DNA of 64,000 bases, taken from NCBI GenBank assembly GCA_964577275.1, contig CAZNYR010000005.1:1-64000 (forward strand). The letters are read 5' to 3'. The notes beneath the pieces were generated by a model, which had not been told where the DNA came from, made no database searches, and saw only the letters and a list, made by a program, of their open reading frames with translations. Position numbers and translations under genes: made by a program. The DNA comes from UBA2561 sp964577275. Its GTDB lineage: Bacteria > Bacteroidota > Bacteroidia > Cytophagales > Thermoflexibacteraceae. Position 1 is the stretch's first letter, and each line of letters opens with the position of its first letter. This document shows, piece by piece, positions 17,798 through 26,064 of this stretch.

Positions 17798-19387
17798 TTA
17801 GGACGGGCGATAACTTTCCAATTCGGAAGGCAATAAAATTCCCTGCATTTTGAGTTGTTGAATCCGATACAAATACGCTGCGCCCGTCATAATTTCTTGG
17901 GCAACTTGTGGAGCGGTTCGATTTTCGGGCTGTTCGAGCCAAGTGCCTCGTACCCAGTCATTAAATGCGCCCATCGCCTGTCCACACCAAATTTGGTAAT
18001 CCATTTCTCGTCCTTGCGTCCCTGCATTAGCCCAATTTGAGGATAACCCCAAATACCAACGGAAAATCAATGCCATTTTGCGTTTGGGATTATTTTCGGC
18101 TCGTGTGATTTGTTCGGGGTCGCGCTCATTAAAAAATGTGATGCAATTTTCCCAAATGGTTTCGAGCGGATTTCGGAAAATGGTTTTTTCGAGTTTTTGG
18201 CGTTCGGTCATCGGAATTTCATCGATGGATTCATATTCTCGATAAAGTTCGTAAAGTCGTTGCGCCCGCATCGGAAACAACGTTCCTCGTTTCAAAACTT
18301 GTAATTTTACGCCCATTTCAAACATATCAGAAGCGGGTGCCATCATGACATCCGCCATGCCAGCTTGCGCCAATAATTTTCGGACGTGTGGCGAAGTGCC
18401 AGATTCAACGCAGGCTTGATTAACCGACCCCGTAACCACATAGGATGCGCCCATCATAAATGCGCCCAATGCTGATTCGGGTGTTCCGATACCGCCTCCA
18501 GCTCCCACCCGAACGGGGGAAGCAAAATTGTACTTTTTCTGGATTTCATTTCGTAAGGCAATCATCGAAGGCAATAAATTGACCAACGGACGATTATCGG
18601 TATGCCCCCCCGAATCGGCTTCGACAGTAATGTCATCTGCCATCGGAACAAGCTCGGCTAATCGGGCTTGTTTTTCTGTAATTTTGCCCGCCTGAACTAA
18701 TTGAGCAACCATTTTTTGGGGGGCGGGTTGCATAAACTTTTCGCCCACTTCTCGGCGTGAAACCTTGGCAATCACTTTGTTACCAATTTGGATTTGCCCT
18801 TGCGAATTGGTCGAAAGTCCAGCCACTCGATAATAAATAATGTGCGGAGTTAAATCCAAGAAAGCCGAAGCCTCGACAATTTTTACGTTATTTTTCAGGA
18901 ATAATTCGACCGCTTCGCGTTCTAAGGCTTCTTCGTTTGGACTATGAATGAGATTAAAAGCATACGCCCGATTGCCGACAGCAAATTGAATTTTTCTAAT
19001 AGCCTCCAATACTCGTGAAGGCACCAAGCCCGCTGCTCCGAAGGATGCCAACATTTGATGTTTTGCCATCGCAATGACCAAATCTTCGGAGGCGATACCG
19101 TTTGCCATGGCACCTGTTTTGTAGGCATATTTGACGTTATAAAAATCTCGAAACGAGGCATCGCCCAAATTTTCGGGCATCACCGCAGGCAATTCAGCGA
19201 TGCTATCGGCTTCCTGAGAAATACCATTCGAGGAGGCAATACCGATGCCGATTTCGCCTTTGAGATTTCGTACCACAAAGGCACTTTGCGAAAAATGAAG
19301 TAAATTTTGACGAATACCCGCCACATCAAACGCCAAATTCGAGAGTTGGACTCGGCGAAGCGTGGGCGTAGAAATTGAATATTGCAT
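17798..19387 (-). CDS. pfaD: PfaD-type FMN-dependent enoyl reductase
   Basis: 529 residues, the normal length for PfaD, the stand-alone enoyl reductase of polyunsaturated fatty acid and trans-AT polyketide synthases. Visible features are a short N-terminal extension (STPTLRRVQLSN), AVMPENLGDASFRDFYNVKYAY, the nitronate-monooxygenase-like TIM-barrel region with EADSGGHTDNRPL, the FMN-phosphate loop VGAGGGIGTPESALGAFMMG, and the PfaD C-terminal helical cap with RMALIFRWYLGLSSNWAN-like sequence and EDYQIWCGQAMGAFN-like sequence. No PfaA/B/C or PKS genes lie within the window, so the reductase acts in trans on a synthase encoded elsewhere. It is divergent from a quinone oxidoreductase gene. Confidence 0.93.
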   Translation of the reverse strand: MQYSISTPTLRRVQLSNLAFDVAGIRQNLLHFSQSAFVVRNLKGEIGIGIASSNGISQEADSIAELPAVMPENLGDASFRDFYNVKYAYKTGAMANGIASEDLVIAMAKHQMLASFGAAGLVPSRVLEAIRKIQFAVGNRAYAFNLIHSPNEEALEREAVELFLKNNVKIVEASAFLDLTPHIIYYRVAGLSTNSQGQIQIGNKVIAKVSRREVGEKFMQPAPQKMVAQLVQAGKITEKQARLAELVPMADDITVEADSGGHTDNRPLVNLLPSMIALRNEIQKKYNFASPVRVGAGGGIGTPESALGAFMMGASYVVTGSVNQACVESGTSPHVRKLLAQAGMADVMMAPASDMFEMGVKLQVLKRGTLFPMRAQRLYELYREYESIDEIPMTERQKLEKTIFRNPLETIWENCITFFNERDPEQITRAENNPKRKMALIFRWYLGLSSNWANAGTQGREMDYQIWCGQAMGAFNDWVRGTWLEQPENRTAPQVAQEIMTGAAYLYRIQQLKMQGILLPSELESYRPS

Positions 19388-19505
19388 TTGTTAGAGGTAT
19401 AGATTCAGACTTCAAAGGCACAAAAATACGATTATTCTGCCAATACCTTATGTTTTTGACCAAGATTTACTAAATTGGTTTTTTATCAAAATTAATACAT
19501 CACGC

Positions 19506-20486
19506 ATGAAAGCCGTTTTGATTCAACGTTTTGGGGATGCCAACCAGTTGGCGTTCGGAAATTGGGAAAAACCCATGCCAAAACCGCACCAACTTTTGGT
19601 ACGGGTGCAGGCAACCGCCCTGAATCGGGCGGATATTTTGCAACGGCAAGGCAAATATCCGCCCCCAAAAAACGCCAGTCCAATTTTAGGACTCGAAATT
19701 GCAGGCGAAGTTGTGGAAGTGGGACAACACTGTACGAAATACAACATCGGCGACCTCGTTTTTGGATTACTTTCGGGCGGAGGATACGCCGAATTTGCGG
19801 TGATTGCCGAAAATATGGCGTTGCCCATACCTCAAAATTGGACTGCCGAACAAGCTGCCGCCGTGCCTGAAGTTTTTTTGACCGCCTATCAAACCTTACA
19901 TTGGTTAGGAAAAATTCAAAAACACGAAAAAACATTAATTCATGCAGGCGGAAGTGGAATAGGAACGGCTTTAATTCAGTTGGCAAAATGTATGGAAAAC
20001 GAAATCTTTGTTACGGCTTCCGAAATAAAACACAAAAAATGTAAATTATTGGGCGCAAATCATACGCTTGATTATCAGACGATTGATTTTCAAAAAGAAA
20101 TTCTTGGAAAAACTGCGCAAAAAGGCGTAAACCTGATTATTGATGTGGTGGGCGCACCTTATTTTATGCCGAATCTAAAGGCATCAAGTTTGGATGCTCG
20201 AATTATTATGCTGGCACTCATGGGCGGATTTAAAATTTCAGAAATTAATATTGCTTATATTTTAACAAAAAGATTACAGATTATAGGTTCTACATTACGT
20301 TCACGAACATGGGATTATCAGGCAAAATTAACGGCAGATTTTTGGAAATATGCCCAATCAAAATTTGAGAATCAAACCTTACGTCCCGTGATTGATTCGG
20401 TGTGGGAATGGGAAAATGTGGTGCAGGCACATCAATATATGGAAGCCAATCAAAATTTTGGAAAAATTATTTTAAAAGTAACCTAA
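19506..20486 (+). CDS. NAD(P)H-quinone oxidoreductase, PIG3/TP53I3-like (zinc-free MDR)
   Basis: 326 residues with the medium-chain dehydrogenase layout. The catalytic domain begins MKAVLIQRFGDANQL and contains TALNRADILQRQGKYPPP, the clearest mark of the TP53I3/PIG3 quinone oxidoreductase group; GLEIAGEVVEVG follows. The NADPH-binding motif is LIHAGGSGIGTALIQLAK, and the C-terminus ends NFGKIILKV. There is no structural or catalytic zinc Cys set, as expected. It reduces quinones or other small carbonyls with NADPH. It is divergent from pfaD (119 nt) and 40 nt upstream of the hybrid histidine kinase, possibly one operon. Confidence 0.9.
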   Translation: MKAVLIQRFGDANQLAFGNWEKPMPKPHQLLVRVQATALNRADILQRQGKYPPPKNASPILGLEIAGEVVEVGQHCTKYNIGDLVFGLLSGGGYAEFAVIAENMALPIPQNWTAEQAAAVPEVFLTAYQTLHWLGKIQKHEKTLIHAGGSGIGTALIQLAKCMENEIFVTASEIKHKKCKLLGANHTLDYQTIDFQKEILGKTAQKGVNLIIDVVGAPYFMPNLKASSLDARIIMLALMGGFKISEINIAYILTKRLQIIGSTLRSRTWDYQAKLTADFWKYAQSKFENQTLRPVIDSVWEWENVVQAHQYMEANQNFGKIILKVT

Positions 20487-20526
20487 ACGTATTGAAAATC
20501 AATTTATTAAGAATATCGTTTAATAA

Positions 20527-23500
20527 ATGGAAAATTTATTTCGGGGCATTTTGGAGCATATTCCGCACGCTGTTTCGGTCAAAAGCCTGAAAACAGGGAT
20601 ATTTGTGTATGCGAATATACAAGAGGCAAATTTATTTAATTTCCCTGATAATCAGTTTATTATCGGGAAAACAGATGCTGAATTATATTCTTCGAATCAT
20701 GCACGAACAAACGAAATCCGCGACCAAGAAGCACTTCATCAACAGGCTGACGAACACATCCATCACTATGCCATTATTCAAAATCGGAGTTTGCGTTTTA
20801 TGAAAACAAGGCGGCGTATCTTGCAGGATGATGCTCAAAATCCTGTCTATATTTTACGTATTACCGAAGATATTACAGACCTACAAAAACAAGAGAAAAC
20901 AGCACAAAATGCCGATATTAATTTGCGTGCCGTACTCGAAGGTTATGAAAATGCCACGATTATTACCAATATATTTGGGCGAATTATGATTTATAATAAT
21001 TTGGCAAACAGGATATTACAAAAATCATATCAGAAAAGCATCGAACTCGAAGGCAACATCGAAGATTTAATTCCGAAGGATAGTCTGGAGAATTTTAGAA
21101 TACATTTTCGACAAGCCTGCCAAGGCAAATCGTTACGCTTCAAGACGCAATATCAACGGGAAAATCACGCGATAGGATATGGCGAATTTCGGTATATTCC
21201 TCTTTATGATGTGTTAAATAAGCGTGTCAGAAGGGTAATTATTACATTCACAGACACTACCACACGAGTTGCAAAACAAAAACGTATCAATGATTTACAT
21301 CGGCAACTTACTGAAGAGCGCAATCAATTAAGACGCAAACAACGAGAACATTTAGTCTTGCAAAAAGGTTATCTCGATAACCGTGAACAGCTACAATTAT
21401 TGGCAAATAATTCGAGCGAATTAATCGCCACCAGCAAGCCAGATGGCACCATTTCGTATGTCAGCCCCTCGACCGAACGTTTTATGGGCTATGGGCGTGC
21501 CGAACTTTTGGGCAAAAATTTGGTAGAATTTTTTCATCCTGACGATTTGGATGACTTGCAAATTGAATCGCAAAAACAAGCCGTCAAATCGTCCAAAGAA
21601 ATTAAGCTCACTCATCGTTTATTGACCAAACATCGAGGTTATATTTGGGTCGATACGATACTCAGATATTTGCATGATGCGGAGGACAGGGCATATAGTT
21701 TGCAGATTTCATCGCGTGATGTTACGCCTCGCATCAAAGCCCATGAAGCACTCAAACAATCAGAAAATCGTTATAAATCCCTGTTTAACAGTGGGAACGA
21801 TGGGATTATTATCCTCAAAATTTTGTCGGACAAACTTCAATTTGTCGAAGTAAATACGATTGCCTGTCAGATGTTAGGTTATTCTCGTGGCGAATTATTG
21901 ACCAAAAATTTGCATGAAATTACGGGGCAGACCCAAGCGCATCGCATCGACCGCCTGTTGCGCCTTCATCAAAATCATACGTTAGAATCTTACATCACGA
22001 CAGCTTCAGGGCAAAATATACCTGTCGAACTAAGCACGACCGCCGTTACGTATTCGCCTCAAGAAGAGATTCAGATTGTCATTCGGAATATTGCCGAACG
22101 TAAACAAGCCGAAATTAATCGCAAAGCACGAGAAATTGCCGAGCGTTCGCTCCGCTTTAAAACCGATTTTTTGGCGAATATGAGCCACGAAATCCGAACG
22201 CCCATGAACGGCATTTTGGGCATGACTCGGCTACTGCTCGATACCGAACTGGACGATAAACAAAGCCGCTATGCCGAAACTATCTGTCGGAGTTCCAGTA
22301 ACTTACTGCTGATTTTGAATGATATTCTTGACCTTTCCAAACTCGAAGCGGGCAAACTCAAACTACAATCCAAGCCCTTCGATTTGTGGCACACTTTGCA
22401 AACCATCGAAGGACTTTTTGAGGCATTAATCCTCCAAAAAAGATTGGATTTGACTATCCAAAAATCACCCGAAATCCCTCGTTATATCGTTGGCGATGAG
22501 CAACGACTGACGCAAATTATGACCAACTTAATAGGTAATGCCATTAAATTTACAAATCAAGGTTTTATCAAAGTTTTTATCAATTTTATGGATGAAAATA
22601 ACCAAAACATACTTAAACTTGAAGTAGTCGATACGGGACGAGGAATTGAAAAAAAACATTTGGGAAAACTATTTGAAAAATTTTATCAAGTCCAAAATGA
22701 TGCTTATGCCAAAGAAGAAGGCACGGGCTTAGGCTTGACGATATGTCGTGAGTTGGTACGTTTATGGAACGGCAAAATTGGGGCAGAAAGTCAGGAAGGA
22801 AAAGGCAGTACATTTTGGTTTACGATGCCTTTTGAGCGAGCAAACTCTGAGGAAATCGAATCGCTACGGATTTTGCAAAATACTAAAATTTCGGACATTA
22901 GATTTGAAAATATCACGGTCTTGGTCGCCGAGGATAACTATGTAAATCAGGAAGTAACACGAATTACGCTCGAAAATGCGGGTTGTCGGGTGGTCATTGC
23001 CAAAGACGGCAAAGAAGCCTTAGATTTTGTCCGAAATCAAAATTTTGACCTCATTTTGATGGATATTCAAATGCCCGTCCTGAACGGAATTATTGCCACA
23101 CAATTAATCCAGAAAAAATATAAAAGACGAGGCGATAAACCGCCACCCATCATCGGATTCAGTGCCAATGTGATGGAAGGAAATGCCGAACGATACATCA
23201 GTTTGGGCATGACCGATTACATGACCAAACCATTCGAGCCTGCATTTTTGTTCCAAAAGATGAGCCAGTATTTGCCTGAAAAATTTGTTAAAAACACAAA
23301 AAATAATCAAAATAAAACATTAAATTTAGAATCAAAAAATTCTAAAAATGTAGCTATTATCAACCGAACAGTTGTTGAACAAATTAAGACTTTGGCACAA
23401 GGAAATGAAAAGTATGTGAATCATTTATTCGAGTCTTTTTATGCGGATTCTGAAAATTTATTACATACTTCCGAACAAGCATTGGAAAACCAAGATTTTG

Positions 23501-23700
23501 TAGAATTACAAAAATCAATTCACACACTTAAAGGATTAGCGGGAACAATCGGAGCAACACGGCTTTTTGAGCAATCAAAAGTAATTCATGACGAGCTAAA
23601 GGCACAGAATCATGAAAAATTGGCTGAAAACATACAAAACTTACGTCAAGTTTATGAGCAAACAGCTCACGAAATGCGTATTATTTTTGCTCAAGAATGA
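20527..23700 (+). CDS. Hybrid histidine kinase: four PAS, HisKA, HATPase, REC, HPt
   Basis: 1057 residues, no transmembrane segment, so a cytoplasmic sensor. Four PAS regions (about 1-120, 128-250, 285-400, 410-525) are broken by a coiled coil (250-285). HisKA follows with the phospho-acceptor H554 in FLANMSHEIRTPMNGILGM, then HATPase_c with N-box LIGNAIKFTNQG, DTGRGI and GTGLGLTI. The receiver has its acidic pair in LVAEDN and phospho-acceptor D846 in LILMDIQMP. A C-terminal HPt domain carries H999 in SIHTLKGLAGTIGA. The complete relay (H554-D846-H999) is in one chain, so an external response regulator or effector must take the phosphate. No response regulator gene is nearby. Confidence 0.93.
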   Translation: MENLFRGILEHIPHAVSVKSLKTGIFVYANIQEANLFNFPDNQFIIGKTDAELYSSNHARTNEIRDQEALHQQADEHIHHYAIIQNRSLRFMKTRRRILQDDAQNPVYILRITEDITDLQKQEKTAQNADINLRAVLEGYENATIITNIFGRIMIYNNLANRILQKSYQKSIELEGNIEDLIPKDSLENFRIHFRQACQGKSLRFKTQYQRENHAIGYGEFRYIPLYDVLNKRVRRVIITFTDTTTRVAKQKRINDLHRQLTEERNQLRRKQREHLVLQKGYLDNREQLQLLANNSSELIATSKPDGTISYVSPSTERFMGYGRAELLGKNLVEFFHPDDLDDLQIESQKQAVKSSKEIKLTHRLLTKHRGYIWVDTILRYLHDAEDRAYSLQISSRDVTPRIKAHEALKQSENRYKSLFNSGNDGIIILKILSDKLQFVEVNTIACQMLGYSRGELLTKNLHEITGQTQAHRIDRLLRLHQNHTLESYITTASGQNIPVELSTTAVTYSPQEEIQIVIRNIAERKQAEINRKAREIAERSLRFKTDFLANMSHEIRTPMNGILGMTRLLLDTELDDKQSRYAETICRSSSNLLLILNDILDLSKLEAGKLKLQSKPFDLWHTLQTIEGLFEALILQKRLDLTIQKSPEIPRYIVGDEQRLTQIMTNLIGNAIKFTNQGFIKVFINFMDENNQNILKLEVVDTGRGIEKKHLGKLFEKFYQVQNDAYAKEEGTGLGLTICRELVRLWNGKIGAESQEGKGSTFWFTMPFERANSEEIESLRILQNTKISDIRFENITVLVAEDNYVNQEVTRITLENAGCRVVIAKDGKEALDFVRNQNFDLILMDIQMPVLNGIIATQLIQKKYKRRGDKPPPIIGFSANVMEGNAERYISLGMTDYMTKPFEPAFLFQKMSQYLPEKFVKNTKNNQNKTLNLESKNSKNVAIINRTVVEQIKTLAQGNEKYVNHLFESFYADSENLLHTSEQALENQDFVELQKSIHTLKGLAGTIGATRLFEQSKVIHDELKAQNHEKLAENIQNLRQVYEQTAHEMRIIFAQE

Positions 23701-23803
23701 TGATAAATTTTGTGTATTACAGGTTTTTATCCAAAAAAACGGCGTGTTATTTGCGGATATTTGATGTGTTTCTTAGCTTTACTTGAGAGAAATTACGAAA
23801 AAA

Positions 23804-24586
23804 ATGAGAGAATATCCTGTATTATTTGTGGCGCATGGCTCGTTAGAAGAGGCGGTTAAAAATCCCGAAGTGGAGCGGATGTTTCGCCAAATTCGGGAGG
23901 CACACATCCCCGTAAAGCCCAAAGCGGTGGTCGTTATTTCTTCGCAATGGAAAAATACGGATATTACGCTAACGGCGGATGATGAACTTTCGCCCATTGA
24001 TGAGGGATTTGCACCGGATTTATATTTGAACTCATATACGGTCAAGGGTAATCTCAAATTATGCGATAAAATTTGTGATATTTTTGTTGATAATCGCCTG
24101 ACAATCAGAGAGAAACGAAATCGAGGGCTTGACCATGGCGCACTCATTCCGATGCAATTTATGTTTCCCGAAGCCGATGTGCCTGTCATTCAGTTGTCTT
24201 TGGCATACAAATTGAGCCCCGAATATCATGTCCAAGTGGCGCGCGTGTTGCGTTATCTGAAACGAGGTTTTGGCATTTTATTTGTTGCAAGTGGCGGAAT
24301 TATCGGCAATCTTGCTGAATTTCAGGCTGATAGCACCGAAGAACCCGACCCATGGGTCAAAGATTTTGAGGGTGAAGTGTGTGATATTTTACTCAAAGAC
24401 ACGCCCGATGAGCATACCAAAAAATTAATGCGACTATTTTATCACGATTTATTCCGCAAGGCACATCCGACCGCCGAGTATTTTATGCCTTTGGTTATGG
24501 CTGCCGAAATTGGTGGCGAGGTCGAAAAAATCTACGAAGGCTACCAACAAAAAAACTATTCGATGCTCTCTTTTCGGTTTGATTAA
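23804..24586 (+). CDS. LigB/DODA-like dioxygenase fold protein with degraded metal site
   Basis: 260 residues from the ATG at 23804 (MREYPVLFVAHGSL); an upstream TTG would add seven residues. The protein follows the DODA-type extradiol dioxygenase order: the HGS motif with H11, the LDHGALIPMQFMFPEADVPV block with H111, and HPTAEYFMPLVMAAE at the C-terminal end (H221). Two motifs that normally supply iron or zinc ligands are changed. The SAHW motif reads SSQW (Gln 48), and the GSGxxxHNL motif reads ASGGIIGNL (Gly 168). Only H11 of the three expected ligands remains. The fold is probably kept while ring-cleavage activity is lost or altered. There is no operon partner of obvious relevance. Confidence 0.75.
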   Translation: MREYPVLFVAHGSLEEAVKNPEVERMFRQIREAHIPVKPKAVVVISSQWKNTDITLTADDELSPIDEGFAPDLYLNSYTVKGNLKLCDKICDIFVDNRLTIREKRNRGLDHGALIPMQFMFPEADVPVIQLSLAYKLSPEYHVQVARVLRYLKRGFGILFVASGGIIGNLAEFQADSTEEPDPWVKDFEGEVCDILLKDTPDEHTKKLMRLFYHDLFRKAHPTAEYFMPLVMAAEIGGEVEKIYEGYQQKNYSMLSFRFD

Positions 24587-24714
24587 GACAGACGTTATAT
24601 CAAAATTAATTTGTAAAAATTTACCTGAAGATACATTTCATATCATCAAATATGACGGTTTTTCGTAACTTTGTAAACTATTTCAGGGCAAAAATTACGT
24701 TAAAACTTAACAAT

Positions 24715-26064
24715 ATGGCAATCCTCCCCTCCAAAATTGACACCAAAAATAAAGAATGGCAGTTGGCGTATCGTATCATCGAAAAATCGAATAATTGTCT
24801 ATTTCTTACAGGGAAAGCAGGAACAGGAAAATCTACTTTTTTACGATATATTTGTCAGAATATTGATAAAAATTTCGTGATTCTTGCGCCCACAGGAATT
24901 GCCGCCGTCAATGTCAAAGGGGTTACGATTCATTCCTTTTTTGAATTGCCTTTGCGCCCACTTTTGCCCAATGATTCGGGCATCAAAAAATTTTGGAAAA
25001 GCTCTGAAAAACGTAAAATTATCAGCAAAACGGACACCTTTATTATTGATGAAATTTCGATGGTGCGTTCCGATATAATTGATGCGATTGATAATTCGTT
25101 ACGCAAAAATGGCGGCAATCCCAATCAGCCCTTCGGCGGAAAACAACTAATTTTTGTGGGCGATTTGTTTCAATTAGAACCCGTGGTGATGTCCCAAAAT
25201 GGCGAATTTAATATTTTGACCGAAACATATGATAGTGCCTTTTTCTTTGATGCTCAAGTATTTAAGACCGTCAGTTTGGTAGCCCTCGAATTGCAAAAAG
25301 TATATCGCCAAAAAGACAAAGGTTTTATCGAACTGCTTGACCGCATCCGAATTAATCAGGCGACTGCCCAAGACCTTGCCAATCTGAATGCGTGTTATGC
25401 GGATTATCAGGCGGGCGCAAATTTTAACATTACTTTGGCGACAACCAACTCGATAGCTTTTCGTATTAATCAATCGGAATTGAATAAATTGGATAATAGA
25501 ACTTACCAATTCATCGGGAAAATTGAAGGCGATTTTGATAAAAAACGATTGCCTACTCCCCTGATTCTCAACCTTAAAGAGGGCGCACAAATTATGTTTG
25601 TCAAAAATGAATCGGGCGAATATCGGCGTTGGGTAAACGGTACGATTGCCAAAATTTATCGTCTGGATGAGGAAATGATTGAAATACAAATGGATAACGG
25701 CAAAATTTTTAAGATTGAACCCGAAATATGGGAAAATGTACGCTATAAATTTGACCGCTCCGAAAACAAGGTAACTTCCGAAGTGATAGGCAGTTATACA
25801 CAATTTCCGATTATGCTGGCGTGGGCGGTAACGATTCACAAATCGCAAGGACTGACTTTTGATAAGGTAAGTATTGACTTGGGGCGAGGCACATTTGCCA
25901 GCGGGCAGCTTTATGTGGCGTTGAGTCGGTGTCGGACATTTGGCGGCATTACGTTACACAGCCGAATCAATCCACGCGATATTTATGTCAATCCGCGCAT
26001 CACCGAATTTGCCAAACGCTTCAATAATCACGCCGATATTGACGAAAGTTTGTGGGGCTTATAG
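24715..26064 (+). CDS. Pif1/RecD-like ATP-dependent DNA helicase
   Basis: 449 residues from the ATG at 24715 (MAILPSKID); the longer frame adds an unlikely N-terminus. Superfamily 1B helicase motifs are in order: I GKAGTGKST (33-41), Ia LAPTGIAAVNVKGVTIHSFF, II FIIDEISMVR, III LIFVGDLFQLEPV, and the C-terminal AWAVTIHKSQGLTFDKV (motif V) with YVALSRCR (motif VI). This order matches bacterial Pif1-like proteins of about 450 residues, which unwind DNA 5' to 3'. The stop codon overlaps the stop of the convergent PAS/SpoIIE gene by six bases. Confidence 0.9.
   Translation: MAILPSKIDTKNKEWQLAYRIIEKSNNCLFLTGKAGTGKSTFLRYICQNIDKNFVILAPTGIAAVNVKGVTIHSFFELPLRPLLPNDSGIKKFWKSSEKRKIISKTDTFIIDEISMVRSDIIDAIDNSLRKNGGNPNQPFGGKQLIFVGDLFQLEPVVMSQNGEFNILTETYDSAFFFDAQVFKTVSLVALELQKVYRQKDKGFIELLDRIRINQATAQDLANLNACYADYQAGANFNITLATTNSIAFRINQSELNKLDNRTYQFIGKIEGDFDKKRLPTPLILNLKEGAQIMFVKNESGEYRRWVNGTIAKIYRLDEEMIEIQMDNGKIFKIEPEIWENVRYKFDRSENKVTSEVIGSYTQFPIMLAWAVTIHKSQGLTFDKVSIDLGRGTFASGQLYVALSRCRTFGGITLHSRINPRDIYVNPRITEFAKRFNNHADIDESLWGL

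Noticed and set aside
25174..25848. 224-codon minus-strand frame over the helicase gene
   Set aside because: Exactly antisense to conserved helicase motifs; biased composition.
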